NCBI RefSeq assembly: GCF_000019665.1
Contig: NC_010794.1
Span: 1,426,001-1,490,000 of the forward strand
Length of the DNA: 64,000 nt
Source: Methylacidiphilum infernorum V4
GTDB lineage: Bacteria; Verrucomicrobiota; Verrucomicrobiia; Methylacidiphilales; Methylacidiphilaceae
Reading direction: 5' to 3'
The position numbers and the translations under genes are program-made. The notes below the pieces were generated by a model. The model was not told where the DNA came from, did not search any database, and saw only the letters and a list, made by a program, of their open reading frames with translations. Shown in pieces: positions 26,706 to 36,957 of this stretch (position 1 is its first letter; the number at the start of each line of letters is the position of its first letter).

Positions 26706-27368
26706 TCAAACAAAACGCACCGAAAGCGTCAAGGCTAGGGCTAATCTCCGGAGATATTCGCTGCGCGGTATATCCACGGCTCCCATTAAGCGCGTAACGG
26801 GTGTGGCGACCTGGGTGTCAAAAAGGACAAAACCCCTTTCCTTCAAATGAGCAACGGTAAAAGCCAAAGCCGCCTTCGAAGCATCGGTTATCCGATGAAA
26901 CATCGATTCACCGGCAAAAAAACCGCCGATAGCAACTCCATATAATCCGCCAACCAACATCCCCTTGGCCCATACTTCCACGCTGTGGGCATAACCGTAA
27001 CGATGAAGCTCGGTATAGGCTTTTATAAACCTGGGGCTGATCCAGGTGTGTTCTCTGCCAGGTGCCGGTTTAGCACAATTTTTGATTACTTCACTAAAAC
27101 ACTGGTTAATTGTAAACTGGAACTTCCCCTGCCTAATTTTTTGAGCAAGCCGCCTGGGAGGCTTAAAAGTCTCTATTTCGAAAATCGCCCTGGGGTCCGG
27201 TGACCACCACGTCAACGGTCGATCCGTCCAAGGAAATATTCCGGATCGATAACCTGCAAGAAGCCTGGAAATAGACAAATCCCCACCGACAGCAACCAAG
27301 CCGTCAGGATCGGCCTTTGTCACATCGGGAAACTGTATCCGAAATAAATTAAGAATCACGGCAGCCAC
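26706..27368 (-). CDS. aat: Leucyl/phenylalanyl-tRNA-protein transferase
   Basis: Adds Leu or Phe from charged tRNA to proteins with N-terminal Arg or Lys, marking them for ClpAP degradation. The 220-residue sequence has the typical blocks FPDVTKADPDGLVAVGGDLS, YRSGIFPW, WWSPDPRAI and AVGGLYGV-type GGLYGVAIGGFFAGESMF, and FDTQ near the end. Length and motifs match the family well. Confidence 0.93.
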   Translation of the reverse strand: MAAVILNLFRIQFPDVTKADPDGLVAVGGDLSISRLLAGYRSGIFPWTDRPLTWWSPDPRAIFEIETFKPPRRLAQKIRQGKFQFTINQCFSEVIKNCAKPAPGREHTWISPRFIKAYTELHRYGYAHSVEVWAKGMLVGGLYGVAIGGFFAGESMFHRITDASKAALAFTVAHLKERGFVLFDTQVATPVTRLMGAVDIPRSEYLRRLALALTLSVRFV

Positions 27369-27414
27369 GTTTATAAAATCAACAAAAAATAATTTAATGC
27401 AACTTTTAAATTAC

Positions 27415-28653
27415 TTAACATTTAGGCAAATCTTTGTCGAGTATTATCCTCCTTAATAGGTCTATACCGAATTGAGAAACCAATCGTTTAAAGGTAATTC
27501 TATCGGAAGGGAAAAACCGTTTATAAGCCACGGGGACCATTCCCTTCCTACTTATGGCTATCCATACCAGCCCTACGGGTTTTTCGGGGCTTCCCCCTTG
27601 GGGACCGGCAATACCCGTCACGGCAAGAGCAATATCCGCTCCACTTGTTTCCAAGGCTCCCTGGGCCATGGCTTCAGCAACCTCCTTACTCACGGCTCCA
27701 ACAGAATCAAGCAAAGATTTATTCACTTTCAATTGGCTTACTTTTGCCTCGTTGGAATACGTAACCCATCCATAAGTAAAAGCGGCTGAACTGCCGGGAA
27801 CATTGGTAAGCCTGTTGCTTATCAAGCCTCCAGTGCAAGATTCAGCCGTAGCTATCTTTAATTTTTTTGCCACGGCATTTTCTATGACCACTTCTTCTAG
27901 CTCTTTATCTTCCAAGGCATATAAATCGCTACCGAATGTTTCGGTCAAAAGTTGCATGATTTTTGTCGCCTTCTCTTGCTCCTGGAACGACAAACGAATC
28001 GAGACTTCTCCCGGACTCTCACAATAGCCTATCTCATCAACACCTATTTTTTTGAGTTTTTCTTCTACTTTTTCCTGGATCAAGGATTCGGCTATCCCGA
28101 CGACCTTACCGATAAGCCGGTAAGCCTTTTTAAGGTCAAAACGGGAACGCCACCAAGGAACAACATGCTTTTTCCACATCGGTTCCAGCTCATGGGGAGG
28201 GCCAGGAAGCATGATGAGGAAACGGCCTCCCTTTTCAATTATTGACCCACAGGCGCTACCATACTCATTATCCAAGAGAAGTGCATTTTCAAGGCAAAGA
28301 GACTGTTTCTGGATGGCCCAGTCCGGGACGGTTATTCCCGCCGCATCGTAAAAAGACTTGATCTTTCTTGATAGCTCTTGATTACCTATTAATGGAATGC
28401 CTAGAGCTTCGGATACCGCCTCTTTGGTAACATCGTCAGAAGTAGGACCCAATCCTCCCGTAACGATGGTGAGAGCTGAACGATAAAAGGACCGCCTTAT
28501 GATTTCCACCAGGTCTTTGCTGTCCGCAGCGGCAATTTGTAAAGTAAACTTTTCACCGAGAAAAAACAGTTCATGGGCCAAAAACGGCAAATGGGTATTG
28601 CTCCTATCACCCCGGATGATTTCCGTACCCGTATTAATCAATTCCACTCTCAT
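27415..28653 (-). CDS. cinA: CinA-like protein (nicotinamide mononucleotide deamidase / ADP-ribose pyrophosphatase)
   Basis: A two-domain protein of about 412 residues. The N-terminal MoaB/MogA-like domain has NTGTEIIRGDRSNTH and TGGLGPTSDDVTKEAV. The C-terminal CinA domain has ATAESCTGGLISNRLT and AVTGIAGPQGG. Known members hydrolyse ADP-ribose and deamidate NMN in pyridine nucleotide recycling; the link with competence is historical. Start chosen at the ATG at 28653, as the upstream seven codons are not conserved. It follows secA by about 30 bases. Confidence 0.9.
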   Translation of the reverse strand: MRVELINTGTEIIRGDRSNTHLPFLAHELFFLGEKFTLQIAAADSKDLVEIIRRSFYRSALTIVTGGLGPTSDDVTKEAVSEALGIPLIGNQELSRKIKSFYDAAGITVPDWAIQKQSLCLENALLLDNEYGSACGSIIEKGGRFLIMLPGPPHELEPMWKKHVVPWWRSRFDLKKAYRLIGKVVGIAESLIQEKVEEKLKKIGVDEIGYCESPGEVSIRLSFQEQEKATKIMQLLTETFGSDLYALEDKELEEVVIENAVAKKLKIATAESCTGGLISNRLTNVPGSSAAFTYGWVTYSNEAKVSQLKVNKSLLDSVGAVSKEVAEAMAQGALETSGADIALAVTGIAGPQGGSPEKPVGLVWIAISRKGMVPVAYKRFFPSDRITFKRLVSQFGIDLLRRIILDKDLPKC

Positions 28654-28682
28654 GAACGACCCTATCCAGGACAATAAAATGG

Positions 28683-31600
28683 CTACTTTTTAGCCCCTTT
28701 GTGCCCCTCTTCAGGATAAGGAAAATCCATGGCTATCTTTAAACAACATTTAGCTCCCTGCGCTCCACAACAGTTCTTGAATTTTTTCCTTGGATCCAAG
28801 GGGCAAGGATCATTTCTTCCCATCTTTGGTCCCGATCTTCTAACAGGAAGACTCACTTTTGTTGATTTTTTTTCATGATCTTCTTTGCCGTCTTCCTCAG
28901 GGACTTGAGATTGAACGGCAGGCAACTGCTGGGCCAACTGCTCGTTGCGGTTTAAAGAAGAGAGAAACTGTTCAAAAGCCATGACACTGGATGCAGACCG
29001 GAAAACATTATGGGCTATCTCTTTTTTGATGCGATCCATGAGATCTTCAAAAAGAGAATAGGCTTCCTGCTTGTATTCGATCAAGGGATCTTTTTGTCCA
29101 TAAGCTCTTAAGCCGATGCTTGCCCGGAGACCATCCATCGAATAAAGATGCTCTTGCCAGAGCTTATCAATAGCGGATAGAACGATGTATCTTTCCAAGG
29201 AAACCAGTTCTTCAGGATTTTCAAATTTAATCTTCAATTCATAGGCGTTCTTTACCTTTTGCAAAATGAAGCGGGCGATCCCCTCTATAGAACCATTCTT
29301 TTCTAATTCTTCCTGTTTCAAAGCTACCGGGAAAAGTTGGTTGACCCAATGGACAAGCCCTGGGTAGTCCGGGTTTTCTCCCAGAGAAAGCCTATTCTTT
29401 ACCTCCTTTTCTATAACTTCCTGTACAGCAGCAAAAATTTCCTCCCTTGGATTATCCGTCTCCAAAACCTCGTTGCGGTATCCGTAAACGACCTCCCTCT
29501 GCAAGTTCAAAACATCATCATACTGCAGGGTATGCTTGCGAATCATGTAGTTTCTCTGCTCTACCCGCTTTTGTGCCGTCGCTACGGCTTTGGTCAACCA
29601 CGGGTGTTCTAATTCCTCATCCTCTTTCATGCCCATTTTCGTTAAGAGAGAGGCGATTTTGCGGGAATCCCCAAAATTGCGCATTAAATCGTCTTCAAGA
29701 GATATATAAAATTTAGAAACCCCTGGATCTCCTTGCCTGGCGCATCTGCCCCTGAGTTGGAGATCAATCCTTCGGGCCTCATGCCTTTCTGTTCCGAGTA
29801 CAAACAATCCCCCCAAGTCCGCAACGCCTTCACCCAGTTTTATGTCCGTTCCTCTTCCCGCCATGTTGGTGGCTATAGTCACAGCACCCCGCAATCCCGC
29901 ACGGGCTATGATTTCAGCTTCTTGCTGGTGATGCTTGGCATTCAGCACATTGTGAGGAATATTTTCCCTTTTTAACATTCGGCTGAGCAGTTCAGAAGCT
30001 TCGACCGAAATCGTTCCTACCAATACGGGTTGACCCTTGGCATGGAGCTCCTTGATTTTTTGGACAATATTCTGATATTTTGCACGCCTTGTTTTGAAGA
30101 TCGTATCTTCATAGTCTATTCTTCTACAAGGTTTGTTTGTGGGGATGACAACCACGTCTAGCTTGTATATATCATGAAATTCGTTGGCTTCTGTCTCTGC
30201 CGTGCCTGTCATTCCTGCCAGCTTCTCATAAAGTCTAAAGTAATTCTGAATGGTTATCGTGGCTAAGGTCTGGGTCTCTCTATCAATATGAACCCCTTCT
30301 TTGGATTCGATCGCCTGGTGCAAACCTTCACTCCATCTTCTCCCCGGCATCAACCTCCCTGTAAATTCGTCAACAATGACTACCTTGTTATCCTGGACGA
30401 CATAATGAACATCTTTTTCATAAAGGCAATAAGCCCGGAGTAACTGAGAAACACAATGAATTCTTTCCGTGGCTTCTTCGTATTTTTGTTGGGCTTCAAG
30501 CCTGATTTTTTCTTTTTCATGAATTCCCAATTCCGGATTTCTCTCCAGCTCATCAAAAAGGGCGACTAGATCAGGAGGAGCAAAGTAATCCGGGTCTGTT
30601 GGATTAAGGAATTTCCTTCCCCTCTCGCTGATGTCCACCTCGTTATTCTTTTCATCTATGGAAAAAAGCAGTTCCTCTTTGAGAGCATAAAGCTCAGTTC
30701 TGCGAGAATCCTGGTAAAGCGAAAGTTCGGCATCGTCCATGAACCTTCTTATCTCAGGATCTTCAAGCAATTTCATCAGTTGCTTGTTCCTCGGCATACC
30801 CAGCTTTATTTTGAAAAGAAGCCTGCCGATTTTGTCTTTGTTGGAGGTTTTATCCTTGAGTAATCCTTGGATTTCTTCAGCCATTCGGGCACACTCGATC
30901 ACTTGTTGTTGAACAAGGCGATTAACCAGGGGTTTATAACGTTCGTATTGTTGATTTGTAGCTACGGTAGCCGGACCCGATATAATTAAAGGAGTGCGCG
31001 CCTCATCGATCAAAATACTATCCACTTCGTCAATAATCGCATAGAAATGGCCTCTTTGGACTTTTTCTTCCTTCTGAGTAACTATGCTGTTATCCCGGAG
31101 ATAATCGAATCCAAATTCACTGTTTGTCCCATAAGTGACATCACAAGCGTATTGAGCCCTACGTTCTTCATAGGATTGACCTTGCTGTAGGCAGCCAACA
31201 CTGAGATTCAAAAACCTGTAGATTTCCCCCATCCACTCGCTGTCTCTAGCCGCCAAATAATCGTTGACCGTTACAACATGAACCCCTTTGCCCAGTAGTG
31301 CATTGAGATATACAGGAAGGGTGGCAACCAATGTCTTCCCCTCGCCCGTGGCCATTTCAGCGATTTTCCCCATGTGAAGAACAATGCCTCCAAGGAGTTG
31401 AACATCAAAAGGGACCATATCCCAGACAACAGGATGACCGCGAACAATGACTACCTTGGCTCGCTGCTTAAACCTGCGGCAAACATGCTTAACAACGGCA
31501 AAAGCTTCTGGCAAAAGAGAGTCTAAGCTTTCACCGTCTGCTATCCGTTTTTTAAATTCAAAAGTCTTTTGAGCAAGATCGTCGTCGGAAAGGCTAAAAA

Positions 31601-31703
31601 GTTCTTTTTCTAACTCGTTTATTTTTTGAACGATGGGCCAAAGCCGGCTTAACTCTCTTTCGTTTTTCGAACCAAATACCTTCTGAAGCAACTGCTTGAT
31701 CAT
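28683..31703 (-). CDS. secA: Preprotein translocase ATPase SecA
   Basis: The motor that drives preproteins through SecYEG. About 1006 residues from the ATG at 31703 (an upstream start at 31733 is less likely). Walker A is ATGEGKT, DEVDSILIDEARTPLIISG is the DEAD-like motif, and TNMAGRGTDIKLG lies in the second ATPase domain. The total is longer than the E. coli protein, with an inserted helical segment in the first ATPase domain. The C-terminal zinc motif is atypical: NDPCPLDPRKKFKNCCG has Leu where the second Cys of CxC should be. An extra CC pair lies a few residues later. Confidence 0.96.
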   Translation of the reverse strand: MIKQLLQKVFGSKNERELSRLWPIVQKINELEKELFSLSDDDLAQKTFEFKKRIADGESLDSLLPEAFAVVKHVCRRFKQRAKVVIVRGHPVVWDMVPFDVQLLGGIVLHMGKIAEMATGEGKTLVATLPVYLNALLGKGVHVVTVNDYLAARDSEWMGEIYRFLNLSVGCLQQGQSYEERRAQYACDVTYGTNSEFGFDYLRDNSIVTQKEEKVQRGHFYAIIDEVDSILIDEARTPLIISGPATVATNQQYERYKPLVNRLVQQQVIECARMAEEIQGLLKDKTSNKDKIGRLLFKIKLGMPRNKQLMKLLEDPEIRRFMDDAELSLYQDSRRTELYALKEELLFSIDEKNNEVDISERGRKFLNPTDPDYFAPPDLVALFDELERNPELGIHEKEKIRLEAQQKYEEATERIHCVSQLLRAYCLYEKDVHYVVQDNKVVIVDEFTGRLMPGRRWSEGLHQAIESKEGVHIDRETQTLATITIQNYFRLYEKLAGMTGTAETEANEFHDIYKLDVVVIPTNKPCRRIDYEDTIFKTRRAKYQNIVQKIKELHAKGQPVLVGTISVEASELLSRMLKRENIPHNVLNAKHHQQEAEIIARAGLRGAVTIATNMAGRGTDIKLGEGVADLGGLFVLGTERHEARRIDLQLRGRCARQGDPGVSKFYISLEDDLMRNFGDSRKIASLLTKMGMKEDEELEHPWLTKAVATAQKRVEQRNYMIRKHTLQYDDVLNLQREVVYGYRNEVLETDNPREEIFAAVQEVIEKEVKNRLSLGENPDYPGLVHWVNQLFPVALKQEELEKNGSIEGIARFILQKVKNAYELKIKFENPEELVSLERYIVLSAIDKLWQEHLYSMDGLRASIGLRAYGQKDPLIEYKQEAYSLFEDLMDRIKKEIAHNVFRSASSVMAFEQFLSSLNRNEQLAQQLPAVQSQVPEEDGKEDHEKKSTKVSLPVRRSGPKMGRNDPCPLDPRKKFKNCCGAQGAKCCLKIAMDFPYPEEGHKGAKK

Positions 31704-31818
31704 ACACTTTTCCCTTCCCTTCCATATTCTCAAAAATAAAACAGAGCCACTATTTTTTCTTTAAGACATATCAGGGAAAAAATACACTGTTTTCTCTTCC
31801 ATTTCGAATGGCAAAAAT

Positions 31819-33033
31819 CTATCTCGCAAACACCTCCACCGTAGCCGTCTGGCTGAGAAAAAAACCTTGGCTTTCTTTAACCATCATCACCGTCATCAAA
31901 ACCGCCTCTCCACTTTTTATGCCTTTAAGGAGCTCTGGATATAATTCTAATTCATCAATTTTCCTATTTCCTATGCCAAGGATGATCATTCCAGACTTTA
32001 TTCCTGCCTTGGCCGCCGGTCCATACGGATCCACATCTGATACCAGAAGCCCCATTCCTTCCTGTACATGGAATGCCTCGGCTAAATCCCGGTTTATTTC
32101 TTGGACGTGCAACCCAAACCTTTTGGCCAATACCTGCTCGATATTCAATTCTTTTCGGCTTGCAGGACCCTTTTTCAGTTGAGCTAACGTCTCCCGATAA
32201 AAAATATTCACCCTTCGGGCAGGAATAGCAAATCCTATCCCTTCGATAGCTTCTCCGGCGAATTTTGCCGAACTTATGCCTACAAATTTTCCGGAGATGT
32301 CAACTATCGGCCCACCGCTATTCCCTGGATTGATAGCGGCATCCGTTTGGAGTAATCCTTCTATTTTCCCTCCCTCCGTTTCGATTGTCCTATCTACAGC
32401 ACTCAATATCCCCTTAGAAACGCTATTTTGATAGCCTACAGGGTTACCCAGGACAATGACGGTCTGCCCAAGCAAGGTCGGAGAGACACTTTGAATATCC
32501 AAGAAGGGGAGAGCTGTTTTAGAATCGACTTTTAAAAGAGCAAGATCCGTGGAGGGATCAACAGCAAGTATTTTGGCTTCAGTCTCTATTTTTTTTTCAT
32601 TGAGTGTTACCTGGACCTTCCGATCTATCGACCGTTCAACGACATGGGCACAGGTAATAATGTATCCTTCCGCACTGACAAGAACACCGGAACCCAGGCT
32701 TTTGACCCTTTCCTTATAGCTGTAATACCTTCCAAAAAAAAGATCGAAAGGATCTTGCACCCTTTTTTGCACTATCCTTTCTGAACTGATATTGACGACA
32801 GAAGGCATGACCTTTTTAACCACTAAGACGGCGGGTTCATCTTCGGCTTGGTAAAGAGGGCTATCTTGGGATAAGGCGGGAAGTAGAAAAAACGAAAAGA
32901 AAAGAACAAAGCTGATCCCTGTTTTCAGAAGGGACTGAAAAAAAAATAGTCTAAATGAAGGAAAAAAACAATGAAGGGGGGATGCTGATAAACAAGGCAA
33001 AGGCAACACATCGGCGCTATTCCTTTTTGTCAT
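31819..33033 (-). CDS. HtrA/DegP-like periplasmic serine protease
   Basis: A 404-residue S1C protease for periplasmic protein quality control. The N-terminal hydrophobic stretch (about 28-52) is the export signal. The catalytic triad is visible as H in ITCAHVVERS, D in DPSTDLALLKV and S in NPGNSGGPIVD. One PDZ domain follows, with LLVSDVDPYGPAAKAGIKSG. With one PDZ domain it is closer to DegS or HhoB than to DegP. The start is uncertain because the first 25 residues are unusual before the signal. Confidence 0.88.
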   Translation of the reverse strand: MTKRNSADVLPLPCLSASPLHCFFPSFRLFFFQSLLKTGISFVLFFSFFLLPALSQDSPLYQAEDEPAVLVVKKVMPSVVNISSERIVQKRVQDPFDLFFGRYYSYKERVKSLGSGVLVSAEGYIITCAHVVERSIDRKVQVTLNEKKIETEAKILAVDPSTDLALLKVDSKTALPFLDIQSVSPTLLGQTVIVLGNPVGYQNSVSKGILSAVDRTIETEGGKIEGLLQTDAAINPGNSGGPIVDISGKFVGISSAKFAGEAIEGIGFAIPARRVNIFYRETLAQLKKGPASRKELNIEQVLAKRFGLHVQEINRDLAEAFHVQEGMGLLVSDVDPYGPAAKAGIKSGMIILGIGNRKIDELELYPELLKGIKSGEAVLMTVMMVKESQGFFLSQTATVEVFAR

Positions 33034-33103
33034 TGAGGGATTTCTCTAAAAGTTAAAAAAGATTTTTATTCTTTATAAACCTTTTTAGACTACTTTACGC
33101 GTT

Positions 33104-34192
33104 TTAAAGCCTCCTGTAAGGGTATTCTTTTCCCCACTCGAATGCAAAAACTCGGGCTTGATGCAACTTTTTGTAAACCATTCCCGAATCTATCGCTTCT
33201 TCTATAGATTGTAGGGCCTCTTCGAGTTCTCCCTTCCAACCCCAACTTAATAAGCCCAGAAAAGAGTTGGCCACAACCAGGCCTCGAGCATATCCCTTTA
33301 TTTCTCCCTTGAAAATAGCCTCGATTATTCGAGCACTTTCCAAGGAAGAATCGACAACCGCTTCATTCACCGATCCAAGGGTATAGCCTCTTTGGCGCGC
33401 ATTTTCGGTTAGAATGGGTCCTATAATTTCAAGAGAAAGACCGGAGGCTTTACCTCTTCCCTCTATCCCAATCTCCCCCATGGGATTGCATTCTTCATCA
33501 ACGCCCCAGATGACAACCGGCTTTTGAACACCTAGACGGCCCAACGCCGCGGCAAAAAGATCAATATGCTCTTCTCTAAAAACACCGGTCAACTGGGTCC
33601 TCGGTCTTGCCGGATTAAGTAACGGTCCAAGAAAATGAAACACCGTCTGAATCTTTCTTTTAGCTAACTTTTGCCTTATAGGGGCAAGCCGAGCATAACC
33701 AGGATGGTAATCCGGAGCAAAAATAAAAGCAAAGCCCAGTTCCTCTAGCGACCTATAGACCCCTTCCGGAGGAAGCCTGTAGGCTATTCCTAACTTTTCA
33801 AGGACATCGGCGCTTCCCGAAATTTTCGTTATGCCCCTGTTGCCATGTTTAACAACGGGAACTCCCAGGGAAGCAAGGACAAATATCATGGCCGTCGAAA
33901 CATTAAAAAGGTTGCGTCCCCCTCCTCCTGAACCACAACAATCAAAAAGGGGTTGATTTTCCCATTCTTCTTGAAAAGAAAGTTTGACGCATTTTTGTAA
34001 AAAAATCTTTGCAAAATAAACCAATTCATCCGCATGAAGTCCACGAGAGGAAAGTAAAACCAAGAAATTTTCTTTTTCCCAATCGGCCAAAGAGGGATCC
34101 AAGAGATATTCCACGACTTGGGAAGCTTGTTCTTCATCCAAAACCTTTCCCAATGAGACAAGCTCACAAATAGTTCGCCATTTCGGAATCAT
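33104..34192 (-). CDS. trpD: Anthranilate phosphoribosyltransferase-like
   Basis: Transfers phosphoribose from PRPP to anthranilate in tryptophan synthesis, the second step. About 362 residues. The PRPP site KHGNRGITKISGSADVLEKLG is clear, but the first motif is CGSGGGGRNLFNVST (residues 86-100) in place of the usual GTGGD. The family call is firm (glycosyltransferase family 3) but the exact substrate is less certain because of this change and because no other trp gene is near. The ATG at 34192 starts just after the carA stop, so translation is coupled; a GTG at 34204 would overlap carA. Confidence 0.8.
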   Translation of the reverse strand: MIPKWRTICELVSLGKVLDEEQASQVVEYLLDPSLADWEKENFLVLLSSRGLHADELVYFAKIFLQKCVKLSFQEEWENQPLFDCCGSGGGGRNLFNVSTAMIFVLASLGVPVVKHGNRGITKISGSADVLEKLGIAYRLPPEGVYRSLEELGFAFIFAPDYHPGYARLAPIRQKLAKRKIQTVFHFLGPLLNPARPRTQLTGVFREEHIDLFAAALGRLGVQKPVVIWGVDEECNPMGEIGIEGRGKASGLSLEIIGPILTENARQRGYTLGSVNEAVVDSSLESARIIEAIFKGEIKGYARGLVVANSFLGLLSWGWKGELEEALQSIEEAIDSGMVYKKLHQARVFAFEWGKEYPYRRL

Positions 34193-34193
34193 C

Positions 34194-35411
34194 TTACCAC
34201 TCACTGCTTTTCTTACTTTTATCGTTCTGAACCTTGTTAAAAAAAAGTTTAAAATAATCTAACGCATCGTGAGGACCCGGTGCAGCTTCAGGATGATACT
34301 GGACGGAAAAAAGAGGGAGTGATTCATGAATGAATCCTTCAATGGTTCCATCATTAAGATTGATTTCGCTGATTTTAAGTCCCTCCGGAAGAGAATCTGC
34401 GCAAACCGCATAGCCATGATTCTGAGAAGTAATTTTGATCGTCGAATCAAAAAGATTTTTTACAGGGTGGTTGGCTCCCCGATGTCCGAACCGAAGTTTA
34501 AAAGTTTTTGCTCCAAGGGCAATAGCCAGCAACTGATGACCCAGGCATATCCCAAATAAAGGTTTTTTCCCTAAGAGAGATTTTATTTTGGAATGCAATT
34601 TTTCAAATAGAGCGGGGTCCCCTGGACCATTGGATAAAAAAATACCATCGGGATCGGAGTCCAAAACAGCTTTTGAAGAGGTGTACGCTGGAAAAACGTA
34701 TAAATCAAATCCCTGGCGACGCAAGTACCTCAATGTAGAAAACTTGACCCCAAAATCTAAAACCGCCAACCGATACAAAGGAGGATCTAAACGGCGTAGG
34801 TTGCTTTTCCACTTTTCTATTAAACATTTCTTCTCTTCGGTTAACGGATTTTCAACTCCCATCCGTTCAATGATCGGATCCAAGAGCTCTTCTTCATTCC
34901 ATTTATAAAAAGCAGGAGTGGTCACCTGGGCTATAAAATCAATCTTCGAGTAATCCCACCGATGAGCCAACCCCATAGCGTCCATCCTCTCCATATCTTC
35001 AGTTGTCAATACTCCCCTAAGAACTCCCGCTTCCCTTATATGCAGGGTGAGTTGGCGAGTATCCACTTTTTTTATACCCACGACCCCTTCCTTTTTTAAA
35101 AAATCGGAAAGATTACAGAACGATCTCCAGTTGCTGGCTATGGGCGAAAGGGACCGAATAACAAGACCTGCAACCTGGACGGCTTTCGATTGATGATCGA
35201 AGGGATTGATGCCGTAATTGCCGATCTCAGGATAGGTTAAACAAACGATTTGTCCCTTGTAAGACGGATCGGTAAGAATCTCTTGATAGCCGGTCATCGA
35301 GGTATTAAAACAGATTTCTCCTACCACCGTTCCTTCCGCTCCAAAGGACTCACCCCTAAAAACGGTTCCATCTTCAAGAATTAAAAAAGCTTTTCTCCGG
35401 TGATTTTTCAT
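34194..35411 (-). CDS. carA: Carbamoyl phosphate synthase small subunit
   Basis: Glutaminase subunit feeding ammonia to CarB for carbamoyl phosphate, used by pyrimidine and arginine synthesis. The N-terminal domain has EICFNTSMTGYQEILTDPSY; the class I amidotransferase triad is Cys in FGICLGHQLLA and His/Glu in YHPEAAPGPHD. About 405 residues from the ATG at 35411. It lies after pyrC and before trpD. The large subunit carB is not in the window. Confidence 0.95.
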   Translation of the reverse strand: MKNHRRKAFLILEDGTVFRGESFGAEGTVVGEICFNTSMTGYQEILTDPSYKGQIVCLTYPEIGNYGINPFDHQSKAVQVAGLVIRSLSPIASNWRSFCNLSDFLKKEGVVGIKKVDTRQLTLHIREAGVLRGVLTTEDMERMDAMGLAHRWDYSKIDFIAQVTTPAFYKWNEEELLDPIIERMGVENPLTEEKKCLIEKWKSNLRRLDPPLYRLAVLDFGVKFSTLRYLRRQGFDLYVFPAYTSSKAVLDSDPDGIFLSNGPGDPALFEKLHSKIKSLLGKKPLFGICLGHQLLAIALGAKTFKLRFGHRGANHPVKNLFDSTIKITSQNHGYAVCADSLPEGLKISEINLNDGTIEGFIHESLPLFSVQYHPEAAPGPHDALDYFKLFFNKVQNDKSKKSSEW

Positions 35412-35610
35412 TGACTGAAACAAGAAGCCGATTTTTTATTCAAGTGCAGATTACATCCTTTAGGAAATTTTTAAACAACAGAATAGGAATCAACATTCAT
35501 TCTTTTACGGTTCAATGGAGGTAGCCTCCCCCTCCTCGATAAAATATGGATCGAGGGCAAATTAAAGCCTGGAGAATAAGGAAAAGAAATAAAAAGAGCA
35601 TTAAAAAAAT

Positions 35611-36924
35611 CTATTTCACCACCAAATTTCTTTCCTCCCTTTGCCAGGCGATTTGTCCATCAACCATAGTCAACACGACTTTTCCTTTGAAAGTCAAACC
35701 TTCAAAAGGAGTATTTTTTCCCTTGGATAAAAACTGGTTTGAATCCACCTTCCACTCTTCCTCCAGATCCAACAGAATGAGATCGGCTACAGATCCATAA
35801 CTTAACGAGGGTTGAGGAAGACCAAGAACCCGGCTAGGTCCCAAGGTCAATCGGCTAAATAGATCAAGAAGATCCATCTTTTTGGAAAAATAAAGTTCTT
35901 GGAGGCAGACCGACAACAGGGTCTCAAGCCCAACGACTCCAAAAGGAGCCTTGTCAAACTCCACTTCCTTTTCAAATTGGGTATGGGGAGCATGATCAGA
36001 AGCTATGACTTCGATCGTTCCATCGACAACGGCCTCTATCAAGGCTTCCCTATCTTTTTGTCCTCTTAATGGTGGATTCATCTTAAAACGGGTATCGTAA
36101 TTCCTGAGCGAAGAGTCTGTCAAAGCCAGGTGATGGGGACAAACTTCAGCACTGACAGGTAATCCCCTTTTTTTAGCTTCACGGAGTAATCTTACAGATC
36201 CCTCGGTAGTGAGGTGCTGCAAGTGGATTCGAGCTTGTGTCTTCTCACAAAGAAGAATATCGCGGCTCACCATTAGCTCTTCTGCGATACTTGGCCAGCC
36301 GGGCAATCCCAGAAGAGTACTCCAATATCCTTCGTTCATTACCCCTCCATCGGATAGGGTCGTATCTTCACAGTGATCCAGGATGGGAACGTCGAGGACC
36401 GAAGCATACTCCATTGCTAAATACATAATACGGGAATTCTGAACGCAGTTTCCGTCATCAGATAGGGCAATGGCTCCAGCCTGGACGAGCGATTGAAAAG
36501 GAGAGAGTTTTTCACCTCTTCGCCCTTCGGTAATACAACCCGTAGGATAGACCCTTACCAGCGCCTCCTTTTCAGCTTTCTTTCCAATCCATGTTATCGT
36601 ATCCGGGTTATCGGCCGGAGGAAGGGTATTGGGCATGGCTACAACGGTCGTTATTCCTCCGGCTGCTGCAGCCATAGTGCCGGTTCTAATAGTCTCTTTT
36701 CTTGTTTCTCCCGGTTCTCGTAAGTGCACATGCATGTCTATCAAGCCTGGGGCAACCACAAGTCCCCGAGCTTCAATCCTGGTCCATCGAACATCCGGCT
36801 GGAGCTCAGCGGGATTAACTACCCGTCCATCGAAAACATAGATGTCTGCAATTTCATCTCTACGGGACAAAGGATCAATAATTCTGCCCGAGGTGATGTG
36901 AAAACCGGTCTTTCGGTCGTCCAT
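35611..36924 (-). CDS. pyrC: Dihydroorotase
   Basis: Cyclises carbamoyl aspartate to dihydroorotate, the third step of pyrimidine synthesis. A 437-residue class I type (near 430 residues, like Bacillus and Thermus enzymes). Metal ligands are in DMHVHLREPGETRKETI, DHCEDTTLSDGG (histidine), and IASDHAPHT (catalytic aspartate). The carbamylated-lysine position of some enzymes is not clear here. It follows pyrB by 33 bases. Confidence 0.93.
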   Translation of the reverse strand: MDDRKTGFHITSGRIIDPLSRRDEIADIYVFDGRVVNPAELQPDVRWTRIEARGLVVAPGLIDMHVHLREPGETRKETIRTGTMAAAAGGITTVVAMPNTLPPADNPDTITWIGKKAEKEALVRVYPTGCITEGRRGEKLSPFQSLVQAGAIALSDDGNCVQNSRIMYLAMEYASVLDVPILDHCEDTTLSDGGVMNEGYWSTLLGLPGWPSIAEELMVSRDILLCEKTQARIHLQHLTTEGSVRLLREAKKRGLPVSAEVCPHHLALTDSSLRNYDTRFKMNPPLRGQKDREALIEAVVDGTIEVIASDHAPHTQFEKEVEFDKAPFGVVGLETLLSVCLQELYFSKKMDLLDLFSRLTLGPSRVLGLPQPSLSYGSVADLILLDLEEEWKVDSNQFLSKGKNTPFEGLTFKGKVVLTMVDGQIAWQREERNLVVK

Positions 36925-36957
36925 TTTCGGTTTTTAGTTATATGAAATGGTTTATCT

